A stretch of 64,000 bases of DNA from Burkholderia cenocepacia (GCF_900446215.1 NZ_UAQZ01000005.1:1-64000), one strand, 5' to 3'. Counted from the stretch's first letter, positions 44,066-53,466 are shown. Notes: generated by a model not told the origin, from the sequence alone. Numbers and translations are program-made.

Positions 44066-45980
44066 GTCGCGGTAGGAATGCCCATTACTGGGCACCCCCC
44101 GCACAGATCCCGGCGTGCGCGATTCGCGCACCGGGCTCCTGCCTCGGGTGGTTGGCGTCAAACCGCACGACCGGCCAGGGGTGAAGGATGCGAGCCTTGG
44201 GTATCCACTGCTTCGCGAGCCGGTGCATCTTTGCCCACGTGGTGTCGTCCTTTTGGCTGCGGCGCCGAAGCGCCAGCCTCCAGAGGTCGATCACGCGCGC
44301 GCGGAAGGCTCGCAACGCAGCGAAGTTGGTCGGCACCGCATGGTAGTTGAAGTACCCTTGAACCACGCGGCGTAACCAGTCCCCTTGCTCGGGAATCGAC
44401 TGGTGCCATCTGTGCCGCAACTCATCCTTGATTCCCTTCAGCGCCGTTCGAAGACGGTCGCTCCGCGTCTTACGCATGAGCATGAACCTACCGTCTTTCG
44501 CACGGCCACTGATGTGGGTGAATCCAAGGAAGTTGAACGTCTCGGGTTTGCCCAGCCCTCGGCTTGCCCGGTTCCGGGCCGCAAAGCGCCCGAATTCGAT
44601 CAGCCGGGTTTTCTCCGGGTGTACCGACAGCCCAAACTGCTCCAGTCGTTGTTGCATGGCCCGCCTGAACCGCTTCGCATCGTGTGGTTTATCGAAACCA
44701 ACCACGACGTCGTCGGCGTATCGGACGATTACGACGTTCCCCTCGGCGTGGCGCTTGCGCCACTGGTTTGCCCAGAGGTCGAAGACGTAATGCAGGTAGA
44801 TGTTCGCCAGCAGAGGCGAGATGACAGACCCTTGCGGCGTCCCCTCGTCTGTGGGCTCGATCACCCCGTCTTCCATCGCTCCCGCCTTCAGCCATTTGCG
44901 GATCAGTCGGATCACACGCTGGTCGCCTATGCGATGTTCCACGAAACGGATCAGCCAATCGTGGTCGACCGTATCAAAGAACCTGCTGATGTCGGCGTCC
45001 AGAATCCAGCTCACGCTCGTGCGAGCGATTCCCGTCGCAAGTGCATCCAGCGCATCGTGCTGGCTGCGTTGCGGCCGGAAACCGTATGAGAATCCCAAGA
45101 AGTCCATCTCGTAGACAGCATTGAGTACTGCCACCAGTGCACGCTGGACGATCTTGTCTTCCAGCGCAGCAATGCCCAGCGGTCGCTGTTTGCCATCCGC
45201 CTTCGGTATGTACCGTCTGCGACTGGGCAGCGCCCGATAAGCCTGCCGGCGGAGTCTGCCATGCAGGTCTTCGAGATTTCGGTCGAGATCTTGCTCATAG
45301 TCGTGCCACGTCACGCCATCGACCCCGGCTGCCGCCTTCCGCTTCAGCCAGAAGAACGCCGTCGCCAGAAGGTCGAGGTCGATCAAGTGGTACAACGCCG
45401 TGAACTTCTCCTTCTTCCTTTGCCTTGCGGCTTGACGCACACGGTCCAGTCTCTGGGACACGCTTATCCGGCTCTGCGTCCGGCGCGTGCGCGACCATTC
45501 CGTGTTCCCCTTGGCCCCACCCCTTCGCTCCACTGACTCCGCATCCGGTTGCCCGGGTTTGTTCGCCAGCTTCTTCGCTACTATGGGCGAGTCCGACTTC
45601 TCCCATCCGTTCGTCATCGGCTTCAGCTCCTCGCCTTCCCGATGCGGACCGCTCGACCATATTTCCGTCGGCGGCCAGATGGGAGATCTCCCGGTTCCCG
45701 CGTAGAGATCGTACTGACATGCCAGGGTCTCAGACCACGCCGAGTCCGCGCAGCGCTCGCGATAGCGCGCCGCGCGATGTTGCCTTCCGCATACAGCAGT
45801 ACGTCAGCACTCGGGAATGTATCCATTTCGTGGCTCAATGGCTGGCCTATCAGCGCCCCTGTCAACGCTTCGCAACCCGCCTCGCGGCTGGCCACGCATG
45901 ACTCGGGGAAATCGTGAATCGCTAGTTCTTGCAATGTCGGGGACTTTCACCCCTTGATCTCTACCGGTCTCCCGGCGCAC
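44066..45980 (-). mobile_element. group II intron
   Basis: A retroelement of about 1.9 kb on the minus strand. Its 5' end starts GTGCGCCGGGAGACCGG (45980 downward), followed by the conserved-looking first-domain sequence with GGGGTGAAAGTCCCC. It ends with a domain V-like hairpin at 44106-44138 (GAGCCCGGTGCGCGAATCGC on the minus strand) and a domain VI helix, giving a 3' end near 44066. Joining the flanks restores a perfect LexA box, which supports these boundaries. It cannot be spliced from imu transcripts, since it is in the opposite orientation. Confidence 0.85.
44085..45617 (-). CDS. ltrA: group II intron reverse transcriptase/maturase
   Basis: A 510-residue intron-encoded protein. The reverse transcriptase core is intact: AGVDGVTWHDY, PKADGKQRPLGI, DFLGFSYGFRP, WILDADISRFFDTVDH, EGTPQGSVISPLLAN and the catalytic YADD box in VIVRYADDVVVGF. 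A maturase-type domain follows (LRRVVQGYFNYHAVP). The start MTNGWEKSD is typical of this lineage. The last codons run through domain V and end inside domain VI, so the protein's ICAGGAQ tail is encoded by catalytic RNA sequence. No separate endonuclease domain is seen. Confidence 0.93.
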   Translation of the reverse strand: MTNGWEKSDSPIVAKKLANKPGQPDAESVERRGGAKGNTEWSRTRRTQSRISVSQRLDRVRQAARQRKKEKFTALYHLIDLDLLATAFFWLKRKAAAGVDGVTWHDYEQDLDRNLEDLHGRLRRQAYRALPSRRRYIPKADGKQRPLGIAALEDKIVQRALVAVLNAVYEMDFLGFSYGFRPQRSQHDALDALATGIARTSVSWILDADISRFFDTVDHDWLIRFVEHRIGDQRVIRLIRKWLKAGAMEDGVIEPTDEGTPQGSVISPLLANIYLHYVFDLWANQWRKRHAEGNVVIVRYADDVVVGFDKPHDAKRFRRAMQQRLEQFGLSVHPEKTRLIEFGRFAARNRASRGLGKPETFNFLGFTHISGRAKDGRFMLMRKTRSDRLRTALKGIKDELRHRWHQSIPEQGDWLRRVVQGYFNYHAVPTNFAALRAFRARVIDLWRLALRRRSQKDDTTWAKMHRLAKQWIPKARILHPWPVVRFDANHPRQEPGARIAHAGICAGGAQ

Positions 45981-45999
45981 ACTGTACAAACATACAGTA
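45981..45999 (+). promoter_or_regulatory. LexA (SOS) box of the imu operon, intron at its edge
   Basis: ACTGTACAAACATACAGTA contains CTGT-N8-ACAG (45982-45997), an exact fit to the LexA core. The intron ends at 45980. Removing the intron joins ...CATAT to ACTGT and gives TACTGT-N8-ACAGTA, the full consensus. The box lies 19 bases before the imuA start. Confidence 0.88.
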
Positions 46000-46017
46000 T
46001 TTTGCGTAACCGACCCC

Positions 46018-46734
46018 ATGCACCCCGCCCTCGCCCATCCTGAAGCCATACATCCGGCCCTTTGGCGCGCCAGTCAGCTGGCGCGCCCGAGCGTGCGCGG
46101 CGTCGACACGGGCCATCTGGAACTCACGGCCGAACTGCCCGGCGGCGGCTGGCCGGCCGGCGCGCTGATCGAATTGCTCGCGCCACAGCCAGGCATCGGC
46201 GAGCTGCGGCTGCTGGCGCCGGTGCTCGCGCGCACGGCCGGCAAGCCGGTCATGCTGATCCAGCCGCCGCATGCGCTGCAACCGCTGGCGCTCGCGTATT
46301 GGGGTATCGATCCGTCCGGCTTCGTAACGCTGCCGGCGCCGCGCACGGCCGACGCGCTGTGGGCCGCCGAACAGGCGCTGCGCGCCGGCACGTGCGCGGC
46401 CGTGCTGCTCTGGCAGTCGCATGTCCGCGCGGACGCATTGCGGCGGCTCAACCTGGCTGCGCAGAGCGGGCAGGCCCTTTTCTATCTCTTCCGGCCTGTC
46501 GCCGCCGCGCGCGACGCGTCGCCGGCACCCTTGCGGCTCGCGCTGGCGCCGAAGCGTGACGGCATCGACGTCACGTTCCTGAAACGCCGCGGACCGGCAC
46601 GCGACACGCCGCTGTTCGTTCCCCTGTCCCCCTCGCCGATTTTGTTGAACCGCCATGCAAGTCTGGATCGGCGTGCATCTGCCGCACCTCAACCTCGAAG
46701 TGTTCCGGCCACGATCGCCGGCGCCGTCGCCTGA
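46018..46734 (+). CDS. imuA: translesion synthesis accessory protein ImuA
   Basis: A 238-residue SulA/RecA-like accessory protein of the SOS mutasome; it works with ImuB and DnaE2. The opening region (HPALWRASQLARPS, LPGGGWPAGALIELL) and the middle (LLWQSHVRADALRRLNLAA) are typical of proteobacterial ImuA. It is the first gene of the operon behind the LexA box and overlaps imuB by 80 bp. Confidence 0.92.
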   Translation: MHPALAHPEAIHPALWRASQLARPSVRGVDTGHLELTAELPGGGWPAGALIELLAPQPGIGELRLLAPVLARTAGKPVMLIQPPHALQPLALAYWGIDPSGFVTLPAPRTADALWAAEQALRAGTCAAVLLWQSHVRADALRRLNLAAQSGQALFYLFRPVAAARDASPAPLRLALAPKRDGIDVTFLKRRGPARDTPLFVPLSPSPILLNRHASLDRRASAAPQPRSVPATIAGAVA

Positions 46735-48133
46735 CGATGCGCGCGGACTCGTCGTGCTCGAGGGCGGCCGCGTCGTGGCGCTCGATCGCGCCGCACGTAA
46801 GCTCGGCGTGGTCGCCGGCATGCGCCGCGGTGGCGTGCTGTCGCTCGCGCCGGACGCGCAGATCCGCGAGCGCGACGCCGCGCGCGAGCGCGAACTCGTG
46901 CTCGGGGTTGCCTATGCGCTCCTTCAATTTACGCCAAGCGTCGTCGACGCCGACGAGGACGTCGTGGTGCTCGACGTGACCGCGAGCCTGCGCCTCTTTC
47001 ACGGACTCCGCGCGCTGCGCCAGCGCGTGCGCGACGTCGTCGCGTCGTTCGGCGTCACCTCGGCGATATCCGTCGCGTCGTCGGGCCCGGCCGCGTGGAT
47101 GGTCGCCCGCGGCCTGCGCGGCGGCCTCGCGCTGTCTGCGCGATCGCTGCGCCGCGCGCTCGCGCGCGTGCCGCTCGTCGTCGCGCCGGACGCGCGGCGC
47201 TACGCGAACTGGTTTGAGGATCTCGGCTGCGAAACGCTGGCCGATCTGCAGCGCTTGCCTCGCGCCGGATTGAAGAAGCGCTGCGGCACGCAGCTGCTCG
47301 ACTGGCTCGACCAGGTCGCCGGCACCGCGCCGGCCGCCTACGACTGGCTCGAAATGCCGCCGTCGTTCGACACGCGCGTCGAACTGATGGATCGCGTCGA
47401 GCACGCCGAGGCGCTGCTGTTCGTCGCGCGCCGGCTGATCCTGCAGCTGACGGGCTGGCTCACCGCGAAGCAGCTGGACGTCGCCGCGTTCGCACTGCTG
47501 CTCGAGCACGAGCGCGGGCGGGAGGCGATCGCGCCGACCGAGATCGAGATCGCGTTGGGCGCCCCTACCCGCTTCGAGGAACACCTCACGCGGCTCGTCA
47601 AGGAGCGGCTCGGCCACGTCGAGCTCGCCGGGCCCGTGATTGCGGTGCGCCTGGTCGCCCGCAGCGTGCAGGAAGCGGCCGCGCCGAGCGACTCGCTATT
47701 TCCGGAGCCCGGCGGCACGCCGCAGGACCACGCGCGGCTGCTCGAACTGCTGACTGCGCGGCTCGGCGCCGAAAACGTGCTCGTCCCGGCTCCCATGGCC
47801 GACTACCGTCCGGAGCCGGCCGCCCGATGGGTGCCGATGCGCGACGCGCCGAAGCCGGCGCCGCTGCCGGCGGATCTGCCACGCCCGGCGTGGCTGCTTG
47901 CCAAGCCGGTGCCGCTGCTCACGCGCCAGCATCGCCCGTTCTACGGCACGCCGCTGCGCATGGTATCGCCCGGCGAGCGCATCGAAGGCGGCTGGCAGGA
48001 CGGGCAGACCGTGACGCGCGACTACTTCGTTGCCGAGGACGACCACGGCGTCTGCTATTGGATCTACAAGGAGCGGCCGACAGCTAGCGACGAGAGCGAA
48101 GCGCGCTTCTTCCTCCACGGCCTGTTCGGCTGA
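46655..48133 (+). CDS. imuB: Y-family polymerase-like mutasome hub ImuB
   Basis: A 492-residue relative of Y-family DNA polymerases that lacks the catalytic acidic residues: the N-terminal sequence WIGVHLPHLNLEVF has no metal-binding Asp. In studied systems ImuB recruits DnaE2 and the beta clamp. The segments VLDVTASLRLFHGLRALRQR and the helix-hairpin-helix region (TLADLQRLPRAGLKKRCG) fit. It starts inside imuA and is followed six bases later by dnaE2. Confidence 0.94.
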   Translation: MQVWIGVHLPHLNLEVFRPRSPAPSPDDARGLVVLEGGRVVALDRAARKLGVVAGMRRGGVLSLAPDAQIRERDAARERELVLGVAYALLQFTPSVVDADEDVVVLDVTASLRLFHGLRALRQRVRDVVASFGVTSAISVASSGPAAWMVARGLRGGLALSARSLRRALARVPLVVAPDARRYANWFEDLGCETLADLQRLPRAGLKKRCGTQLLDWLDQVAGTAPAAYDWLEMPPSFDTRVELMDRVEHAEALLFVARRLILQLTGWLTAKQLDVAAFALLLEHERGREAIAPTEIEIALGAPTRFEEHLTRLVKERLGHVELAGPVIAVRLVARSVQEAAAPSDSLFPEPGGTPQDHARLLELLTARLGAENVLVPAPMADYRPEPAARWVPMRDAPKPAPLPADLPRPAWLLAKPVPLLTRQHRPFYGTPLRMVSPGERIEGGWQDGQTVTRDYFVAEDDHGVCYWIYKERPTASDESEARFFLHGLFG

Positions 48134-48139
48134 TCCGTC

Positions 48140-51100
48140 ATGGACGCCGGCAGTTTCGGCGCCCTGCCCGCCTACGCGGAACTGCAGGTCGCCTCCGATT
48201 TCTCGTTCCTGCACGGTGCATCGCGCGCGGAGGAATACGTCGCGCGCGCGGCGCAGCTCGGCTACAGCGCGATCGCGATCACCGACGAATGCTCGCTCGC
48301 CGGCGTCGTGCGCGCACACGTCGAAGCGAAGTCGGCGAACATGCCGCTGATCATCGGCTCGCACTTCCAGCTGACGGCCGCCGACGGCTCATCCGCGCTC
48401 GCCTTCACCGCGCTCGCGATGAATCGCGACGGTTACGGCAATCTCTGCGAATTCATTTCGCTCGGTCGCATGCGCGGTAAGAAGGGCTCGTATCGACTCG
48501 CACCGCTCGACGTCGACCATCCCGAAGCACCATACGCACACCTGCGCGGCTTGCCGGATTGCCTGGCGATCCTGTCGCCCGACTTCCCCGCCAACGAGCA
48601 ACGCCTTGACGCGCAGGTCGAATGGTTCGCGCGCGTGTTCGGCGATCGCGCATGGATCGCGCTGACGCTGCACGCACGCGCGATGGACGACATCCACCGC
48701 GGCGTGCTCGAGCGCGTCGCCGCGCGTCACGGCGTGCCGGTGGTGGCCACCAGCTGGCCGCTGATGCACGTTCGGTCGCGCAAGCCGCTGCAAGACGTGC
48801 TGACGGGAATTCGCGTCGGCCGACCGGTAACGGAGTGCGGGTACGAGCTCGCACCGAACGCGGAGCGTCACCTGCGATCGCGCCTGCGGCTCGCCAACCT
48901 CTATCCCGCCGGCGCGCTCGAGGAAACCGTACGCGTCGCGCGGCGCTGCACGTTCTCGCTCGACGACCTCAAATACGAGTATCCCGACGAACTGGTACCG
49001 GCCGGCACTGACCCGGCGACGTACCTGCGCGAGCAGACCTACATCGGCGCGCGGCGGCGCTTCCCCGCCGGCATCCCGGTCGACGTCCAGGCGCAGATCG
49101 AGCACGAACTGCAGCTGATCGCGGACATGCATTACGAGGCGTATTTCCTGACCGTTTACGACATCGTGCAGTTCGCGCGCGAGCAAGGAATCTTGTGCCA
49201 GGGACGCGGCTCGGCGGCCAACTCGGCGGTCTGCTATTGCCTTGGCGTGACCGAAGTTGACCCGTCACGACAATCGATGCTGTTCGAGCGCTTCATCAGC
49301 AAAGAACGCAATAGTCCACCGGACATAGATGTCGACTTCGAGCATCAAAAACGCGAAATCGTTATGCAGTATATCTACCGCAAGTACGGCCGCGATCGCG
49401 CAGCGCTGACGGCCGCCGTCACGACGTACCGGCCGCGCAGCGCGTTGCGGGAAGCCGGCAAGGCGCTCGGCGTGGATACGGCGATCGTCGAGCGAGTGGC
49501 AAAGCAGCATCACTGGTTCGACTCGCGCGCCGATCTGCTGCAGCGGTTTGCCGAGGCCGGCCTCGATCCCGAGGCGCCGCTCAACCAGCAATGGGCCGCG
49601 TTTGCCGCGCAGCTGCTCGGCTATCCACGGCACCTGTCGCAGCACTCGGGTGGCTTCGTGATCAGCCGCGGCAAGCTCACCCGGCTCGTGCCTGTCGAGA
49701 ACGCAGCGATGGAGGATCGCTCGATCATCCAATGGGACAAGGACGATATCGAGGCCCTCGGCATCCTCAAGATCGACGTCCTGGCGCTCGGCATGCTGTC
49801 GATGGTGCGCCGCGCGCTCGACATGATCTCGGAAAAGCGCGGCGAGACTTTCGAACTGCAGGATATCCCGGCCCAGGACAAGGCGACCTACGACATGCTG
49901 TGCGAAGGGGATAGCATGGGCGTGTTTCAGGTGGAATCGCGCGCGCAGATGTCGATGCTGCCGCGCTTGCGGCCGCAGTGCTTCTACGACCTGGTGATCG
50001 AAGTCGCGATCGTGCGCCCGGGCCCGGTGCAAGGCGGGATGGTGCATCCGTTTCTGCGCCGGCGCCAAGGGCTGGAGCCCGTCACGTTTCCGTCGGAGGG
50101 CATGGAGAAGGCACTGGCGCGCACGCTCGGCGTGCCGATCTTCCAGGAGCAGGTGATGCAGGTCGCGATGCTGGCGGCCGGCTTCTCCGCCGGCGAAGCC
50201 GACCAGCTCCGCCGGGCGATGGCGGCATGGAAGCGCAAGGGTGGGCTCGAGCCGTACCACGAACGTCTCGTGAGCGGTATGCTCGAGCGCGGCTACGATC
50301 GCGAGTTCGCCGAGTCGATCTTCGCGCAAATCAAGGGCTTCGGCGAGTATGGCTTCCCGGAGAGCCACGCGGCGAGCTTCGCGCTGCTCGTCTACTCGAG
50401 CGCATGGCTGCGTCGACACGAACCGGCCGTGTTCCTGGCCGCCCTGCTCAACAGCCAGCCCATGGGCTTTTACACGCCGTCGCAGCTGCTGCAGGACGCG
50501 CGGCGCCGCGGCGTTGAGGTACTGCCGGTCGACGTCAACGTGAGCACATGGGATTCGGCGATCGAAGGGTCGACGACGTCGGCGCCTGTGCGCCTCGGCT
50601 TCTCGCTGTTGCGCGGCATGCGCGAGGATGTCGCCGGCCGTATCGAACTCGCACGCGCAGCGCGGCCCTTCGTCGACGTCGCGGACCTCGCGCGCCGCGC
50701 GCAGCTCGATCGGCACGACCTGCAGGTGCTCGCGCGCGCGAACGCGCTTCGCTCACTCGCCGGCGGCAACCGGCGCGCCGCGCTTTGGCTCGCGGCCGCT
50801 GCCGTGCCTGATCGAGATCTATTGCGCGGCACCGAACGCGACGACGCAGTGCCGGCGCTGCCTCAAGCATCGGAGGGCCACGAGATCGTGACGGACTATC
50901 GAGCGATGGGCTTCACGCTCGGCCGGCATCCCCTGGCGCTACTGCGCGATCGCCTCGCGCTCGATCGCCTGCAGTCGGCCGAGCAGCTGGCGACATTGCG
51001 CAGCGGCCAGCTCGCGCGCGCGTGCGGATTGGTCACCGTTCGGCAACGTCCGGGCACGGCGAATGGTGTGCTGTTCATGACGCTCGAGGACGAGACGGGC

Positions 51101-51289
51101 CAAGTCAACGTGATCCTCTGGCCCGGCCTGCTGGAGAAGTTTCGAAAGGATGCGCTCGGCGCTTCGCTGCTGGCCGTGTACGGCGTATGGCAGGCCGAAG
51201 GTAAGGTGCGGCACCTGATCGCGAGCAAGCTCGTCGACCGGACCGAGTTGCTCGGTGCACTGCCGACCACGGCGCGGGAGTTCTGTTGA
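48140..51289 (+). CDS. dnaE2: error-prone DNA polymerase DnaE2 (ImuC)
   Basis: A 1049-residue C-family polymerase of the SOS mutasome that carries out translesion synthesis with induced mutations. The PHP domain is at the N-terminus (FLHGASRAEEYVARAAQLGY). The polymerase active-site motif PDIDVDFEHQKRE lies near residue 393, and QGRGSAANSAVCY and VQGGMVHPFLRRRQG are also typical. The C-terminus has the OB-fold region (LVTVRQRPGTANGVLFMTLEDE). The length is standard for DnaE2 (about 1050-1080). Confidence 0.96.
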   Translation: MDAGSFGALPAYAELQVASDFSFLHGASRAEEYVARAAQLGYSAIAITDECSLAGVVRAHVEAKSANMPLIIGSHFQLTAADGSSALAFTALAMNRDGYGNLCEFISLGRMRGKKGSYRLAPLDVDHPEAPYAHLRGLPDCLAILSPDFPANEQRLDAQVEWFARVFGDRAWIALTLHARAMDDIHRGVLERVAARHGVPVVATSWPLMHVRSRKPLQDVLTGIRVGRPVTECGYELAPNAERHLRSRLRLANLYPAGALEETVRVARRCTFSLDDLKYEYPDELVPAGTDPATYLREQTYIGARRRFPAGIPVDVQAQIEHELQLIADMHYEAYFLTVYDIVQFAREQGILCQGRGSAANSAVCYCLGVTEVDPSRQSMLFERFISKERNSPPDIDVDFEHQKREIVMQYIYRKYGRDRAALTAAVTTYRPRSALREAGKALGVDTAIVERVAKQHHWFDSRADLLQRFAEAGLDPEAPLNQQWAAFAAQLLGYPRHLSQHSGGFVISRGKLTRLVPVENAAMEDRSIIQWDKDDIEALGILKIDVLALGMLSMVRRALDMISEKRGETFELQDIPAQDKATYDMLCEGDSMGVFQVESRAQMSMLPRLRPQCFYDLVIEVAIVRPGPVQGGMVHPFLRRRQGLEPVTFPSEGMEKALARTLGVPIFQEQVMQVAMLAAGFSAGEADQLRRAMAAWKRKGGLEPYHERLVSGMLERGYDREFAESIFAQIKGFGEYGFPESHAASFALLVYSSAWLRRHEPAVFLAALLNSQPMGFYTPSQLLQDARRRGVEVLPVDVNVSTWDSAIEGSTTSAPVRLGFSLLRGMREDVAGRIELARAARPFVDVADLARRAQLDRHDLQVLARANALRSLAGGNRRAALWLAAAAVPDRDLLRGTERDDAVPALPQASEGHEIVTDYRAMGFTLGRHPLALLRDRLALDRLQSAEQLATLRSGQLARACGLVTVRQRPGTANGVLFMTLEDETGQVNVILWPGLLEKFRKDALGASLLAVYGVWQAEGKVRHLIASKLVDRTELLGALPTTAREFC

Positions 51290-51337
51290 TCGACGAACGG
51301 AAGCTCAATCAAATGCGACTTGACGAAGCTAGTCCGG

Positions 51338-52120
51338 TCATTTTTCGGACTTAAGCAACTGATATGTCCCGCTGTATTGAAGGTGTGCGCCTTCAACGGG
51401 TGGCTGTACCCACACCGCATTTCCTTCGACTGCGGTACAGGTAGAGGACGCGGTCATCTGCCCACTTTGATGACGTCCAAAAGGATCGCTCGAGACAGAT
51501 ATAACAAGTCGAGGGAAATTCGAACATACGAGCAGCCGCTGAGACTTCACTGACGACAGCAAAAACGTCCGCTCAATTCGACCTCGATCAATAAGGAATC
51601 GACCCGAGCCTCGAACGAACACGGTCGCGTCATCGGCTGATGCCGATTCAACATAGTACATCCCGCGATTTGAGAGATTGCCCTGAAATCCTATGTACGA
51701 CGGCTTCCCGTCCTCGTAACACCAATTCTCCCAATGAATCGACGAGCAATTCGGAGCCCCCTCGCATCCGCTTGAAATCTCAGCCCTAGGAACGAACGTA
51801 TCCAGGCACGACCCAGATGCAACGTCAATGACGCCACTTTCTCCGTGGGCTTCGACGTTCAGATAGATGGGCTTTGATGCGCCGTCAATACAAGTCCTCG
51901 CGCGTAAAGGCGACAACCCGTCGTTCAATTTAAACGGAGTTGGCTTCATATGCGGCGGATCGCCGATGTGAAAAGCCTTAAAGGGTGCCTCAATCCGAGG
52001 CGCCCACGGCGGACGAGCACTATTAGGACCCAATCGACACACGGAAGCCGCTGATACCGAGAAGCTTGCCATGCATGCCAGTATTACCACCAACCTTTGG
52101 TCGTATCGGCCACCGCCCAT
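51338..52120 (-). CDS. secreted protein of unknown function
   Basis: A 260-residue exported protein if started at the minus-strand ATG at 52120, which follows AAGGGAG and gives a good signal peptide (ending VSAAS). An upstream ATG at 52171 would add 17 residues and hide the signal. The mature protein has several cysteines. The family is not recognised. Its base composition is less GC-rich than its neighbours, which may mark separate acquisition. It is convergent with dnaE2. Confidence 0.65.
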   Translation of the reverse strand: MGGGRYDQRLVVILACMASFSVSAASVCRLGPNSARPPWAPRIEAPFKAFHIGDPPHMKPTPFKLNDGLSPLRARTCIDGASKPIYLNVEAHGESGVIDVASGSCLDTFVPRAEISSGCEGAPNCSSIHWENWCYEDGKPSYIGFQGNLSNRGMYYVESASADDATVFVRGSGRFLIDRGRIERTFLLSSVKSQRLLVCSNFPRLVISVSSDPFGRHQSGQMTASSTCTAVEGNAVWVQPPVEGAHLQYSGTYQLLKSEK

Positions 52121-52277
52121 TTGTCTGGCGCTCCCTTGGACGAGCAAAAAAGCAAAAAACCGGGCTTGCAAGCAAGATTACTTCTTGATCTTAATCCATC
52201 ACGAATACAGCAGACCACCAACACCAGCGATCCTCGTCGGACTACGATTGCAGCCGTTTACCTTTGCCACTCGCACT

Positions 52278-53135
52278 TCAGGCCGCTATAGCACCGCGTG
52301 ACGATGCTCGTACAACATGCACAAGGTCAGACTTATCAATGGTCCAACTGACCAAGAAGCCTTCTTTCACGAGCTCGTCGAGTGCCTTCTTCAAGTTCGC
52401 GCGAAAGTGGAACAACTCTTTCGTCTGCGAACCGCACTGACGATGAAGGAAACGGACGGAATGCGCGAAAGGCACTGCATGCGTGTGGTAGTACGTATGC
52501 AACCACTTCGACAACTCATATCGCAGTCGCTGACGCTGCTCGCGGGCCAGCCGCGTGTAGTCGTCGTCAGAGAATAGCGCAACGATTTCGGGTTCCACGT
52601 ACGCGACCCATCGCGTCTTCCCGTCAGTTCCCGTTTCGGTGCCTTCCTTCCACAGGAATTTACGGATCAGCGACCCGACAAACCCCTTTTTATTGCCCGT
52701 GAAGCGAACCTTGACTTGCCCCGCCTGCAGCCGCTCCAGCGTCGTCACGAGCCTGTCGTAACACTTTACCGACGTGCCCCAGCCAAGCGACTTCAACACA
52801 CTGTAGCCAGTGAATTCCACCTTCTCGTTCAGCTGAGTATCCCGGGCCAAGTGAAGCACTTCAAGAAAGACGTCCGCGTCGTCCTGTCTAAGCTCTTCCC
52901 CGCTAAACGAAATTTCGACGCCATCAACGCTTGCGATCAGCGCCTTCTCCATTCGGCTACGCGGCGCATTCGATTTGTTCACGTTGAACAGAGCCGAGCG
53001 CGCGAGGGCGTTTGGCATCCCACGAACGTTCGCCGGCCACAGTGGAATCTGTGTCGGATGAGATTGCGTTTCCACACCCGCGCTGCTAGCGCGTGCTGCG
53101 ATCGCTTTCACCTGGTCGACGATGGAATTTGCCAT
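52278..53135 (-). CDS. trfA: plasmid replication initiator TrfA
   Basis: A 285-residue TrfA-family initiator, as in RK2/IncP-1-like and related broad-host-range plasmids. The signature lies at IPLWPANVRGMPNALARSAL, followed by GVEISFSGEELRQDDADVFLE, the winged-helix regions and RYELSKWLHTYYHTHA. It binds iterons and opens the origin; an iteron array lies immediately upstream. The promoter at 53142-53169 would place the transcript start at or next to the ATG. This is the second initiator in the window. Confidence 0.93.
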   Translation of the reverse strand: MANSIVDQVKAIAARASSAGVETQSHPTQIPLWPANVRGMPNALARSALFNVNKSNAPRSRMEKALIASVDGVEISFSGEELRQDDADVFLEVLHLARDTQLNEKVEFTGYSVLKSLGWGTSVKCYDRLVTTLERLQAGQVKVRFTGNKKGFVGSLIRKFLWKEGTETGTDGKTRWVAYVEPEIVALFSDDDYTRLAREQRQRLRYELSKWLHTYYHTHAVPFAHSVRFLHRQCGSQTKELFHFRANLKKALDELVKEGFLVSWTIDKSDLVHVVRASSRGAIAA

Positions 53136-53141
53136 GCGAGA

Positions 53142-53169
53142 AGTATAAGTACGTGAATTGCGCCATCAA
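53142..53169 (-). promoter_or_regulatory. trfA promoter
   Basis: On the minus strand TTGATG (53164-53169) and TATACT (53142-53147) are separated by 16 bp. Only six bases separate the -10 box from the trfA ATG, suggesting a leaderless or nearly leaderless mRNA. The first iteron lies 10 bp upstream of the -35 box, so TrfA could affect its own promoter. Confidence 0.55.
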
Positions 53170-53179
53170 GACCCTTGTC

Positions 53180-53381
53180 TCGTCTCTCCAGCGATGGTTC
53201 AGCAAAAAAACTACGGGACTATCGTGCCTCCAGCGATGTACCACGGCGCATTCGTCACTGCAGCGATGTTCCTCGTTCCTCCAGCGTGATGTCCCTATCG
53301 TGCTTCCAGCGTGGTCAATCGTGCCTCCAGCGAGGCAACACTCGTATCGCCAGCGATGCCACTATCGTTCTTCCAGCGAGC
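53180..53381 (+). repeat. iteron array, left block (eight copies)
   Basis: Eight 17-bp copies of TCGTNCNTCCAGCGATG start at 53180, 53222, 53252, 53273, 53298, 53319, 53342 and 53365. The TCGT and CCAGCG (or GCAGCG) cores are kept. Spacing of 21-25 bp over the last six copies is close to two helical turns. They lie between trfA and the AT-rich DnaA-box segment and are the expected TrfA-binding sites. Confidence 0.88.
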
Positions 53382-53424
53382 GGCCCTTGCAAAAAACGCC
53401 TTTACAATCAATCCGCTACCACTG

Positions 53425-53466
53425 TTGTCCACAGCGCCTAATCTTCTTTTAATCTTTTTCTAATCG
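53425..53466. other. DnaA-box-like site and AT-rich melting region of oriV
   Basis: TTGTCCACA (53425-53433) differs from the DnaA consensus at one base. It is followed by an AT-rich stretch (53439-53466) with TTAATCTTTTT and TAATC repeats. The pair sits between two blocks of oppositely oriented iterons, the right place for origin opening. Confidence 0.7.

Noticed and set aside
49265..50716. 483-codon minus-strand frame opposite dnaE2
   Set aside because: The plus strand encodes unmistakable DnaE2 motifs throughout; the minus frame is Arg/His/Ala-rich with no recognisable domain.
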